The notes beneath the pieces are model-generated. The model was not told the DNA's origin. It ran no database searches and was given only the letters and a program-made list of their open reading frames with translations. A DNA stretch of 64,000 nt from Streptomyces albus subsp. albus (GTDB lineage Bacteria > Actinomycetota > Actinomycetes > Streptomycetales > Streptomycetaceae): the NCBI RefSeq assembly GCF_000725885.1, contig NZ_JODR01000005.1, forward strand, positions 1-64,000, read 5' to 3'. A program made the position numbers and the translations under genes. Shown here piece by piece: positions 25,298 to 32,881 of the stretch; within the stretch, counting starts at the first letter, position 1; every line of letters starts with the position of its first letter.

Positions 25298-26242
25298 ATG
25301 GGGAAAATCGGACAGGATCGCGGACCTGCGGCGGCCGGCCGTACACGGGCCGGGGACGACGCACACGCCGCCCCGGGAATCACGGACGTCGCCTACCGGC
25401 CGGCGATGAGCGCGCCGCTGGGCATGGACGTGGTGGACTTCCCGGAGCTGTGGGCCCGCGGACGCCGCCGGGGCATCGATCTGACGGCTCCGCAGCGCCC
25501 GGACTTCCACCACCTCATCCACGTCCACCCCGACGCCCGGCCGCTGGCGCACACGGTCGACTTCGCCACCCACGTCGTGCCACCGGGCGGCTGGCTGTGG
25601 GTGCGCCCCCGGCAGGTGCACCAGTACACGGCCGGGCCGGACGGCGGACCGGCCGTCCCCCGCGGCCTCATGGTCATCTGGCGCCCGGGCTTCGTGGCCG
25701 ACGACCCGCCCCCGCAGGCCGGCCCGCTGGTGCCGTCCGGAGCGCAGGCCCGGCTGGTCCGGCTCGCGCTCGACCACCTCGTCGCCGAGTACGACGAGGT
25801 GGGCTCGCTGCCGCTGGAGGCGCACAACAGGACGCTGCGCTCCCTGCTCTCCGTGCTGCTGCTGCGGCTGGCCCACGCCTGTCCGGCCGGTGCCGCCCCC
25901 GGCCCGCCCGACGGTCCGTTCGCCCGGTTCCGCGCCGCAGTCGAACGCGATCTCTCCCGCACCCACCGCGTCGCCGACTACGCCGCCGCGCTCGGCTACA
26001 GCACCCGCACCCTCACCCGCGCGACCCGGGCCGCCACCGGCACCACCGCCAAGAACTATCTGGACACCCGGATCCTGCTGGAGGCCAAGCGCCTCCTCGT
26101 GCACACCGACGCGGGCTCCGCCGACATCGCCCGCCGTCTCGGGTTCGGCGATCCCGGCGACTTCGGCAAGTTCTTCCGCAGGCTCGACGGGCGCACCCCG
26201 CTGGCGTTCCGCGCCCAGGCGCGGGGCACCCCCGGCCGTTGA
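25298..26242 (+). CDS. AraC-family regulator of the vdcBCD operon (putative)
   Basis: A 314-residue AraC/XylS activator. An N-terminal cupin-like sensing region contains PPGGWLWVRPRQVHQYT, and the C-terminal double helix-turn-helix covers the last 100 residues (VADYAAALGYSTRTLTRATR; SADIARRLGFGDPGDFGKFF). It is divergent from vdcB, the classical position for a pathway activator. The start is uncertain: the ATG used has little Shine-Dalgarno sequence, and an ATG 108 bases downstream is possible. It is clearly paralogous to the AraC protein at 50.4-51.3 kb, which sits beside another UbiD gene. Confidence 0.85.
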   Translation: MGKIGQDRGPAAAGRTRAGDDAHAAPGITDVAYRPAMSAPLGMDVVDFPELWARGRRRGIDLTAPQRPDFHHLIHVHPDARPLAHTVDFATHVVPPGGWLWVRPRQVHQYTAGPDGGPAVPRGLMVIWRPGFVADDPPPQAGPLVPSGAQARLVRLALDHLVAEYDEVGSLPLEAHNRTLRSLLSVLLLRLAHACPAGAAPGPPDGPFARFRAAVERDLSRTHRVADYAAALGYSTRTLTRATRAATGTTAKNYLDTRILLEAKRLLVHTDAGSADIARRLGFGDPGDFGKFFRRLDGRTPLAFRAQARGTPGR

Positions 26243-26354
26243 GGGGCCGTACGGGCGAGGGGCGTTACAGCCGACCGCGGCGGGTTAGGGCTGGGGTACG
26301 CGGGAACACCCGCACCCCGGAACGGCCACCGGACGACGGAAGGAAGACGAGACC

Positions 26355-27302
26355 ATGACGGACGGCAGCACGGGCGGCGCGACCATGCGGGCGATGACCT
26401 ACGACAGGTTCGGCGGCAACGAGGTGCTCTCGCAGACCGAGCAGCCGCTGCCCAAGGTGGGTCCCGGGGAGGTCCTCGTCCGGGTGCGGTGCGCCGCGGT
26501 CAACCCCGTGGACTGGAAGATCATGGCGGGCGGGCTGCGTGACCTGATGGACACCGTCTTCCCCGTCGTCCCCGGCTGGGACGTCGCCGGGGTGGTGGAG
26601 CGCACCGGGATCGACGCACCCGAGTTCTCCGAGGGCGACGAGGTGATCGCCTACGCCCGCAAGGACTATGTGCACGGCGGGACGTTCGCCGAGTACGTGA
26701 CCGTGCCCGTGCGCTGTCTGGCCCGGCGGCCCTCCGCGCTGTCGTGGCAGCAGGCGGCGGGGCTCCCGCTGGCCGGCCTCACCGCCTACCAGACGCTCAC
26801 CCGCCTCGGCACCAAGGAGGGCGAGACCGTACTGATCCACAACGCGGCCGGCGGGGTCGGCTCGCTCGGCGTGCAGATCGCCCGTGCCCTCGGCGCCCGC
26901 GTCATCGGCACGGCCTCCCCGGCCAACCACGACCGGCTGCGGGAGCTGGGCGCCGAACCCGTCGCCTACGGCGACGGACTCGCCGCACGGGTACGCGAGA
27001 CGGCCCCGGACGGTGTCGATGTGGTCGCCGACTTCGTGGGCGGCGTCCTGGACACCACGCTCGAGGTCCTGGGTGAGGGCGGCCGGCACGCGTCCATCGC
27101 GGACGACTCGGTGACCGGGTCCGGCGGCCAGTGGATGTGGGTGCGCCCCAGCGGCAGCGACCTGGGCCGGCTCGCCGCCCTCGCCGACGAGGGCAGGCTG
27201 ACGGTGAGGGTGGCCGAGGAGTTCCCGCTGGCCCGGCTGGCCGACGCGTTCGCGGCCAGCCAGGCCGGGCACGTGCACGGAAAGATCGTCGTCACGCCCT
27301 GA
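26355..27302 (+). CDS. NADP-dependent quinone oxidoreductase-type enzyme (MDR family)
   Basis: A 315-residue zinc-independent medium-chain reductase. The N-terminal GroES-like domain has the signatures VRVRCAAVNPVDWK and VPGWDVAGVVE; the Rossmann domain carries the nucleotide motif NAAGGVGSLGVQIARALG at about residue 160. It lacks the structural-zinc cysteine cluster, so it belongs to the quinone reductase branch that reduces quinones or enones. A purine-rich GGAAGGAAGACG precedes the ATG; an internal ATG ten codons in (MRAMTYDRFGG) is an alternative. It follows the AraC gene by 112 bases on the same strand and may or may not be co-transcribed. Confidence 0.9.
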   Translation: MTDGSTGGATMRAMTYDRFGGNEVLSQTEQPLPKVGPGEVLVRVRCAAVNPVDWKIMAGGLRDLMDTVFPVVPGWDVAGVVERTGIDAPEFSEGDEVIAYARKDYVHGGTFAEYVTVPVRCLARRPSALSWQQAAGLPLAGLTAYQTLTRLGTKEGETVLIHNAAGGVGSLGVQIARALGARVIGTASPANHDRLRELGAEPVAYGDGLAARVRETAPDGVDVVADFVGGVLDTTLEVLGEGGRHASIADDSVTGSGGQWMWVRPSGSDLGRLAALADEGRLTVRVAEEFPLARLADAFAASQAGHVHGKIVVTP

Positions 27303-27341
27303 GCGGCGCACCCGGCCCGGGGCCCGCGCCGCCCCGCGGCG

Positions 27342-27572
27342 TCACTTGCCGCCGCCCAGTTCGAACAGCAGGAAGAGGAACGCGGCCAGCAGGTGCCCGG
27401 CGACGACGTAGACGAACAGCCGCAGGGCCAGACCGCGGGGGAAGCGGCCGTCACCGCGTTCGGCGCCAGGTTCGTCGCGTGCTCTCCGCGGCTGCGCCGG
27501 TGCCCCGCCCCCGTCGGCCGGGGACGAGGCGGGGGTTCCCGCGGGCTGGGGTTCGGATGCCGGAGTGCTCAT
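27342..27572 (-). CDS. DUF6126-like small membrane protein
   Basis: A 76-residue protein with a Pro/Ala-rich hydrophilic N-terminus and one C-terminal membrane helix, ALRLFVYVVAGHLLAAFLFLLF, ending ELGGGK. Small proteins of this design are encoded directly downstream of XRE-cupin regulators in many Streptomyces; I recall the family as DUF6126 but could not check. It lies 115 bases after the XRE gene on the same strand, consistent with a two-gene unit. Function unknown. Confidence 0.72.
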   Translation of the reverse strand: MSTPASEPQPAGTPASSPADGGGAPAQPRRARDEPGAERGDGRFPRGLALRLFVYVVAGHLLAAFLFLLFELGGGK

Positions 27573-27687
27573 GGCACGGCCTTTCCGCACGCGGGGGCGT
27601 GCATGGTCGAGGGGAGCGCCGGCCGGCCGGACGTGCGGCGGGCCGGCGGACCGGCGGGCCGGCCGCCTGGTGGGCCGGCCCGTCGGG

Positions 27688-28338
27688 TCAGCCGACTGTC
27701 GGAGCGGGGCCAGGGCCGTGTCCGGGGGGACCGACCACGCACAGATCGGCCGTGGGGGACTGCAACAGGGTGTGGACGAACAGCAGGTCCGCCCCGTCGG
27801 CGGAGGCGGCTTCCAGCCGGTGCGGGGTGAGGGAGTCGAAGTGGGCCGAGTCGCCCGGCCCCAGCACCTCCGTCGTCCGGCCCAGGGTGAGCCGCAGCCG
27901 GCCGCGCTGGACGTGGATCCACTCCTCCCCGGGGTGCACCCGGACCAGGTCCTGCTGCGTGCCCTGCGGCACATGGACGCGAAGGGCCTGCATGGCCCGG
28001 CCCGCCAGCCCGGCCCGCCGGTAGCGCCAGCCGCCCGCGTCGACGGCTTCCATGTCGGCACCCCGCACCACGGGGTCGGCCGCCGCCGCGGACTCGCCGA
28101 GCAGATCCCCGACGGTGGTGGCGTAGACGCGGGCCAGGGTGAGGAGGAGCGGCAGGGACGGCTGCCGCTTCCCCGTCTCCAGGCGGGAGAGGTGGGCGGG
28201 GGAGAGGCCCGCCCTGCGCGCAGCCGCCTCGAGACTCAGCCCGCTGCGCCGTCTCAGCAGACGCATGCGCGGTGCGAAGGCGGGAGCCTCCCCCGCGTCC
28301 GCTCCGCCTGCCTCATGATGGTGAGGGTTCGGGCTCAT
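27688..28338 (-). CDS. XRE-family regulator with cupin domain
   Basis: A 216-residue regulator. A helix-turn-helix of the Cro/CI type lies at about residues 25-80 (MRLLRRRSGLSLEAAARRAG, SPAHLSRLETGKRQPSLPLL), and a C-terminal cupin occupies about 115-195 (VHPGEEWIHVQRGRLRLTLG, LGPGDSAHFDSLTPHRLE). This architecture usually senses a small molecule through the cupin. I chose the ATG at MSPNPHHHEAGG; a longer start 57 bases upstream would run into the palindromic operator. Three copies of a GAGGCAAAA half-site lie just upstream and suggest autoregulation and control of the divergent or downstream neighbours. Confidence 0.88.
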   Translation of the reverse strand: MSPNPHHHEAGGADAGEAPAFAPRMRLLRRRSGLSLEAAARRAGLSPAHLSRLETGKRQPSLPLLLTLARVYATTVGDLLGESAAAADPVVRGADMEAVDAGGWRYRRAGLAGRAMQALRVHVPQGTQQDLVRVHPGEEWIHVQRGRLRLTLGRTTEVLGPGDSAHFDSLTPHRLEAASADGADLLFVHTLLQSPTADLCVVGPPGHGPGPAPTVG

Positions 28339-28368
28339 GCCGTCGATTAAGGCACAGCCCTTCCCTCT

Positions 28369-28397
28369 GGGGCAAAAGTTTTGCCTCTGAGGCAAAA
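28369..28397. promoter_or_regulatory. Triple half-site operator upstream of the XRE-cupin gene
   Basis: GGGGCAAAA, TTTTGCCTC and GAGGCAAAA follow one another with single-base spacers. The last two form a perfect 19-bp palindrome, TTTTGCCTCTGAGGCAAAA. It lies 31 bases upstream of the chosen start, in an otherwise AT-poor region. It is the likely binding site of the adjacent regulator (inference). Confidence 0.75.
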
Positions 28398-28456
28398 ACC
28401 TGGTTCCACCGGAACCCGCCCGGGCTCTCGTGCGGCGGGCGCGGACGCGGAGCCCG

Positions 28457-29815
28457 TCACCGCTCCGGCACGTAACGCCAAAAAGCCGGCACCGCGAGGG
28501 TCAGCGCCACCATGGCGACGACGACCAGCAGCCCCCCGCCCGCCACCGTCGGCCGGGTGCCGGCGGCGGCGCCCACCGTGCCGTGCAGCAGATCGGCGAG
28601 GCGCGGCCCCCCGGCCACCACCACCGTGAAGACGCCCTGCATCCGGCCGCGCATCTCATCGGTCGCCGCGGACTGCAGGATGGCGCCGCGGAAGACCATC
28701 GAGACCATGTCGGCGGCGCCCGCCACCGCGAGCAGCACCGCCGCCAGCCACAGCGGTCCCGACATGCCGAACCCGGCGATCGACAGCCCCCACACCACGA
28801 CCGCGAGCACCACCATCACACCGTGCCGGCGCACCCGCGCGTACAGCCCGGAGACCAGCCCGCACAGCAGCGCACCGACCGGGATCGCCGCGTACAGCAC
28901 CCCCAGCGCGGTGCCGCCGCCCTCCGGGCCGCCGAAGTCCAGCTGTGCCATCTGCGGGAACAGCGCGCGGGGCATGCCCAGGACCATGGCGATGACGTCG
29001 GCGAGGAACGAGACGAGCAGAAGGCGGCGGCGCACCAGGTAGCGGAAGCCGTCGACGATGTCCGCGAGCCCGGCACGCCGGGCGGCGGCCTTCAGCGGCG
29101 GCAACGGCGGCAGCCGCCAGACCGCCAGCAGGGCGAGCACGAGGGCCACCGTGTCGAGCAGGTACAGCACGGGCAGCCCGAGCACCGGCACCAGCGCGCC
29201 GGCCAGCAGGGGACCGGCGATCTGTCCGAACTGCGCGACGGTGGAGGTCAGCGCGGTCGCCGACGGCAGTTGGCCGGCCGGGACGAGCCGGGCCACTGAG
29301 GCGGTCCGCGTCGGCTGGTTGATGCCGAACAGCGCCTGCTGCACGGCGAGCAGCACCAGCAGCACGGTGACGGAACGCATGCCGGCGGCGGCCTGGGCCC
29401 AGAACAGCAGCGAGGTCACCGCGATGCCCGCGTTGCTGATCAGCAGCAGCCGGCGCCGGTCCATCAGATCGGCGACGGCTCCGCCCCACAGCGCGAAGAC
29501 GACCAGCGGTACGAGCGCGGCGGCCCCGGCGAGGCCCACGAGCGCGGAGGAACCGGTGTCGTCGTAGATCTGCAAGGGCACGGCCACAGCGGTCAGCTGG
29601 CTGCCGACCGACGTCACCACGGTCGAGGACCACAGCCACCGGAACGGCGCGATGCGCAAGGGCGTCGTGTCCACGGCGAACCGGCGTATGCCGCGCGGTG
29701 ACGCTCTTCGTGCGGCCCCGGCGGTGCCGGGCCCGTCGTCGGCGTCGCCGGACGGTATGTGCGGGCCGGAAGAGGGCGGACCGGAATGATCCTGGGACGG
29801 GGTGCGGGTGGCCAC
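28457..29815 (-). CDS. MFS exporter (EntS/MFS_3 type)
   Basis: A 452-residue 12-helix transporter of the enterobactin-exporter-like MFS_3 group. Motifs include PFRWLWSSTVVTSVGSQLTA at the first helix, GGAVADLMDRRRLLLISN after helix 2, and AILQSAATDEMRGRMQGVF late in the protein. I prefer the GTG that follows GGAGA with 8-base spacing over a GTG ten codons upstream without a ribosome binding site. The substrate is unknown: siderophores, drugs and other small molecules are handled by this group. It is upstream of and on the same strand as the XRE-cupin gene, but the operator between them suggests separate transcription. Confidence 0.87.
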   Translation of the reverse strand: MATRTPSQDHSGPPSSGPHIPSGDADDGPGTAGAARRASPRGIRRFAVDTTPLRIAPFRWLWSSTVVTSVGSQLTAVAVPLQIYDDTGSSALVGLAGAAALVPLVVFALWGGAVADLMDRRRLLLISNAGIAVTSLLFWAQAAAGMRSVTVLLVLLAVQQALFGINQPTRTASVARLVPAGQLPSATALTSTVAQFGQIAGPLLAGALVPVLGLPVLYLLDTVALVLALLAVWRLPPLPPLKAAARRAGLADIVDGFRYLVRRRLLLVSFLADVIAMVLGMPRALFPQMAQLDFGGPEGGGTALGVLYAAIPVGALLCGLVSGLYARVRRHGVMVVLAVVVWGLSIAGFGMSGPLWLAAVLLAVAGAADMVSMVFRGAILQSAATDEMRGRMQGVFTVVVAGGPRLADLLHGTVGAAAGTRPTVAGGGLLVVVAMVALTLAVPAFWRYVPER

Positions 29816-29898
29816 CGGCCGGTCTCCGTTCTCGGCCGGGCACACCGCAGCGCTGACACTCTCACGCCACCCCGGCCGCTCGAGCAGGCTGAAGGGAC

Positions 29899-29918
29899 GC
29901 GTTGGTTGACGTTAACGC
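29899..29918. promoter_or_regulatory. Possible operator/promoter upstream of the MFS exporter
   Basis: GCGTTGGTTGACGTTAACGC is an imperfect inverted repeat, with GCGTT and AACGC as arms and GTTGAC-GTTAAC inside. It resembles MerR-family target sequences. It lies 84 bases upstream of the chosen GTG. No MerR gene is adjacent. The rest of the 280-base interval between the exporter and the RheA-like gene shows nothing further. Confidence 0.35.
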
Positions 29919-30093
29919 CTACGGTCACGGCCGGTGCGCCCGTACGGGCACCCAGGGCCGGGAGCGTCAAGCACGCTAGCCCCGCCGCCGCCCGAGGTCA
30001 ACCGCGCTCTTCTGAGCCGGTCGTACGGCGTGGGCGGCACGGCGCGTGGGGAGGCGGCAGGGCCGGTGCGTGCGGGGTGCCCCGCGGGGGAGC

Positions 30094-30771
30094 TCAGCCG
30101 CCGCGGCGCGAGACGTCGCTGTCCTGGCGGAGCCGGCCGGTGTGGGAGGCGACGGTGTCCACCCTGGCGGCCAGCTCGGGATGGCCGGCGGCCAGATGCC
30201 GTTGGGCTCCTATCAGCGGCTCGACGAGCCGCGCCGCGTCGTCGTGGGCGAGCGCTCCGGTGAGCAGTGCGCGCGGCTCCCTGGGCAGATCGGGCAGCGC
30301 CGTGATCTGGCCGGCGAGCTGGCGCAGATCGGAGGCGTTGTCGCGGGCCCAGGCGGCCACCGTGCGGTCGGCTGCCCGCTGGTCGCGGGTGGCCTGCACC
30401 CGCTCCTCACCCGTGCTGCCCGGGGACCCGGGCCGGCCGCGCAGATAGCGGCGCTCGGCCGCCTGCCGGCTGGCGACGCCGAGCGGCGCGGCCAGGTCGG
30501 CCCAACTGGCCCCGGCCGCACGGGCGGTCTCGATGAGGGGCGTCTCCCAGCAGGCGAGCTGGTCACGGATCTCGCGCAGTTGCAACAGGGCGGCCAGCGC
30601 CTGGTCGCAGCTCGGCTCACGGGACTCGGGGTGCTGCCGTCCGCCGGGCGGTGACTGGGCGGTGCGTACCGCCTCCTCGATCCTGCTCAGCGCCGCGGCA
30701 GCGGCGAGGAAGAACGCGGGGTGCGGGCCGCTCTGTGCGGCCTTGCCCGAAGGTTTGTCCGGCGCGGGCAT
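30094..30771 (-). CDS. RheA-like repressor of hsp18
   Basis: A 225-residue, mostly helical protein with no classical helix-turn-helix that I can place with certainty; a candidate lies in WADLAAPLGVASRQAAERRY near residue 95. It is divergent from an hsp18/hsp20 gene. The intergenic region carries TGTCATC-N5-GATGACA, the operator described for RheA, the thermosensing repressor of hsp18 in Streptomyces albus, which is of similar size and position. It should repress hsp18 at normal temperature and release it on heating. The identity rests on context, size and operator, not on an alignment. Confidence 0.78.
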   Translation of the reverse strand: MPAPDKPSGKAAQSGPHPAFFLAAAAALSRIEEAVRTAQSPPGGRQHPESREPSCDQALAALLQLREIRDQLACWETPLIETARAAGASWADLAAPLGVASRQAAERRYLRGRPGSPGSTGEERVQATRDQRAADRTVAAWARDNASDLRQLAGQITALPDLPREPRALLTGALAHDDAARLVEPLIGAQRHLAAGHPELAARVDTVASHTGRLRQDSDVSRRGG

Positions 30772-30804
30772 GGGGAGCCTCCCCTCACGGTGTCGTCCTC
30801 ATGG

Positions 30805-30836
30805 TGACAACGTCGCTTGTCATCGTCCGGATGACA
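30805..30836. promoter_or_regulatory. RheA-type operator and overlapping inverted repeat
   Basis: TGTCATC-GTCCG-GATGACA (30818-30836) matches the published RheA operator spacing and sequence. It overlaps a second inverted repeat, TGACAA-N6-TTGTCA (30805-30822). Both lie about 75-105 bases upstream of the hsp18 start and near the RheA-like gene start, so one site can control both genes. Confidence 0.85.
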
Positions 30837-30908
30837 TGATACAAGGAAAGCGAGGTGCAGCGCATTGGCAGACACAGATACTGCCCAGCTCATCGGAGGT
30901 GTTTCGTT

Positions 30909-31355
30909 ATGTTGATGCGCACCGACCCTTTCCGCGAGCTCGACCGCATCGCCCAGCAGCTGATGGCCCCGGGCGGCACCTGGTCCAGGCCCGCCGCGAT
31001 GCCGATGGACGCCTACCGTGACGGTGACCGGTACGTGCTCGCCTACGATCTGCCGGGGGTCTCGCCGGACGCCATCGACATCGACGTCGACGGTCACACG
31101 CTCACCGTCAAGGCCGAGCGCCGTCCGGTCGCGGGGGAGAACAACGAGGTGCGCATGGAGCGTGCCGAACGCCCCCTGGGTGTCTTCTCCCGCCAGGTCG
31201 TGCTCTCCGACAACCTGGACATCGACAACATCGAAGCCGACTACGAAGCGGGCGTGCTCACCGTCCGCATCCCCGTCACCGAACGCGCCAAGGCGCGCAA
31301 GATCACGGTCCGGTCCCGTTCCGGCCGCGAGCGGAACGAGCAGCTCACCGGCTGA
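30909..31355 (+). CDS. hsp18: Small heat shock protein, Hsp18/Hsp20 alpha-crystallin family
   Basis: A 148-residue molecular chaperone that holds unfolding proteins. The alpha-crystallin domain covers about residues 38-138, with MDAYRDGDRYVLAYDLPGV at its start, the ERPLGVFSRQVVLSDNLD strand region and the conserved AGVLTVRIPV (A-x-x-x-n-GVL type) near the end. GGAGGTG precedes the ATG. It is divergent from the RheA-like repressor and is followed by two DUF2267 genes on the same strand, suggesting a heat-responsive group. Confidence 0.95.
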   Translation: MLMRTDPFRELDRIAQQLMAPGGTWSRPAAMPMDAYRDGDRYVLAYDLPGVSPDAIDIDVDGHTLTVKAERRPVAGENNEVRMERAERPLGVFSRQVVLSDNLDIDNIEADYEAGVLTVRIPVTERAKARKITVRSRSGRERNEQLTG

Positions 31356-31439
31356 ACCCACCGGCCCCGGCCGAGGACGGAAGGGGAAGCACGTCCCCCC
31401 GGCCGGCCCCTTGAGCGCCGCGAACCACAAGGGGGAGTC

Positions 31440-31841
31440 ATGAGCATGCAACGGGAAGCGTTCCTCGACCAGATCCTGGAACGCGGCGAATACGCCACAC
31501 GGGAAGAAGCCGACCGGGCGGCGCGGGCCGTACTGGCACTGCTCGGCGCGCATGTGGTGGGCGACGTCCGCGAACAGGTGGCCGCCCGCCTGCCGGAGAC
31601 CTTCGCCGTGATCCTGCTCAACCCGCTGCGAGCCGCCGAGCCGCTGACTCCCGAGCGGTTCGTCCGCGCCACCTCGGCGTGGATCGCGGGTTCCACCGAG
31701 CAGACGGCCACCTGGGATGTGAGCGCCGTACTCAGCGTCACCGCGGACCTCGTGGGCGAAGACCTCGTCCACCGGATCCTGTTGCAGCTCCCGCCCGGCT
31801 ACGACCTGCTCTTCGGGCGCCCGCAACGCGCCCTGCAGTAA
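31440..31841 (+). CDS. DUF2267 domain protein
   Basis: A 133-residue soluble, helical protein with a single DUF2267 domain: REAFLDQILERGEYATREEA at the start, AARLPETFAVIL in the middle and the closing LPPGYDLLFGRP. The ATG follows AAGGGGGAGTC. It begins 84 bases after hsp18 and is followed by a paralogue. DUF2267 proteins have no established biochemical function; they recur near stress genes in actinobacteria (my recollection). Confidence 0.85.
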   Translation: MSMQREAFLDQILERGEYATREEADRAARAVLALLGAHVVGDVREQVAARLPETFAVILLNPLRAAEPLTPERFVRATSAWIAGSTEQTATWDVSAVLSVTADLVGEDLVHRILLQLPPGYDLLFGRPQRALQ

Positions 31842-31970
31842 CGCCGCGCAGCACGGCCGCACCCGGCGCGAACGCGCCGCAGCGACCGTCACCACGCGCC
31901 GCCGCGCGCCCGCACAGCCGTGCTGCCCCCGGCGCCGCCCTGTACACGACGACAACTGGAGAACGCACAC

Positions 31971-32429
31971 GTGTCCCCGACGACCCAGCAGACCACGCAG
32001 CCTGTGACCGGCCCCACCGCCACCATGCGAACGATGACGTTCTCCCAGATGGTGGAGCGCGTGAGGTACGACGGCGCCTATCCCACCCGCGAGCGGGCCG
32101 AGGCCGTCATACACGCGGTACTCGCCGCGCTCGGCCGGCGGCTGACCGGTGAGGAGCGCGTCGAACTCGCCGCCCGCCTCCCCGAGGAGGCCGCCCGCAC
32201 GTTCACCGCGCAGATCCCCGAGCCCGAGCGGCTGACCGGCTGGGAGTTCGTCAAGGAACTCGCGGGCCGCACCGGCGGCACGGCGGCCACCACGCGCTGG
32301 GACGTGGGCACCGTCCTCTCCCTCCTCGCCCGGCTCGCCGGGGACGAACTCCTCGACCGCGTCCTCGCCCAGCTCCCCGCCGGCTACGCCCTGCTGTTCG
32401 GCCGCGCCGAACTCACCCAGGCCGCCTGA
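31971..32429 (+). CDS. DUF2267 domain protein, second copy
   Basis: A 152-residue paralogue of the preceding gene. The domain begins at MTFSQMVERVRYDGAYPTRE, with AARLPEEAARTF and the C-terminal LPAGYALLFGRAEL aligning with the first copy. A roughly 25-residue Thr-rich N-terminal extension precedes it. The start is GTG with a GGAGA upstream. A strong terminator hairpin follows, so hsp18 and the two DUF2267 genes probably end here as one unit. Confidence 0.83.
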   Translation: MSPTTQQTTQPVTGPTATMRTMTFSQMVERVRYDGAYPTRERAEAVIHAVLAALGRRLTGEERVELAARLPEEAARTFTAQIPEPERLTGWEFVKELAGRTGGTAATTRWDVGTVLSLLARLAGDELLDRVLAQLPAGYALLFGRAELTQAA

Positions 32430-32469
32430 GACCTTTCTCCGGCCGCCGGGAAGGCCTGTCCGCGCCGCG

Positions 32470-32517
32470 CACGTGCGGGCGTGCCACGGATGTGCATCCC
32501 TGGCACGCCCGCACGTG
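32470..32517 (+). terminator. Long hairpin terminator after the DUF2267 genes
   Basis: A perfect 17-bp stem (CACGTGCGGGCGTGCCA paired with its complement at 32501-32517) encloses a 14-base loop that itself contains GGATG/CATCC. It is one of the strongest hairpins in the window, although without a U-tract. Confidence 0.8.
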
Positions 32518-32662
32518 TGTGAGCCCGTATCCGCCGTGCCCGCGCGTGCGTGCGGGTACGGCCGGGTCCCCGCACGGGCGGCGGCGGTGGCCTGACGGGC
32601 GGGACGGTTGGCGTCCGGGCGGGCGTGCGGCGGTGCCCGGCCGGCACCGTCCGGAAAACCGG

Positions 32663-32693
32663 TTGCATTCCGCCGCGCCGCCGGTGGCAGGAT
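32663..32693 (+). promoter_or_regulatory. Possible promoter of the leader peptide / ribosomal protection gene
   Basis: TTGCAT and CAGGAT are separated by 19 bases, about 50 bases upstream of the leader ATG. This resembles the Streptomyces housekeeping pattern TTGACA/TAGGAT with an overlong spacer. It is a weak prediction. Confidence 0.3.
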
Positions 32694-32743
32694 GACCCCC
32701 GACCGGCCGGGAGCCCCCGGCACCCCTCTCAGCGGAGCGTGAC

Positions 32744-32881
32744 ATGCGGCGATTCCTCGTGACGACCCAGTGCCCCCACCGGCCGACGGACTCCGAGGAC
32801 TTCCGCACCCATGCCCGCACCCCGCGAAGGGCGCCGCACCGCGCCCGCCCGCACCCCGCACGCCCCCGCAGCAAGCCGTGA
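32744..32881 (+). CDS. Possible 45-codon leader peptide overlapping the ribosomal protection gene
   Basis: An open frame starting MRRFLVTTQCPHRPTDSEDF and continuing Arg/Pro/His-rich to a TGA. GGAG stands 6 bases before its ATG, a better ribosome binding site than that of the downstream GTPase gene. It overlaps the first 71 bases of that gene in another frame. Inducible ribosomal protection genes such as tet(M) have leader peptides that control attenuation, which makes a regulatory role plausible. No evidence beyond the ribosome binding site and position. Confidence 0.4.
   Translation: MRRFLVTTQCPHRPTDSEDFRTHARTPRRAPHRARPHPARPRSKP

Noticed and set aside
28379..28397. Transcription terminator
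   Set aside because: The palindrome lies upstream of the start of the regulator gene, is part of a triple half-site and has no GC-rich stem; an operator fits better.
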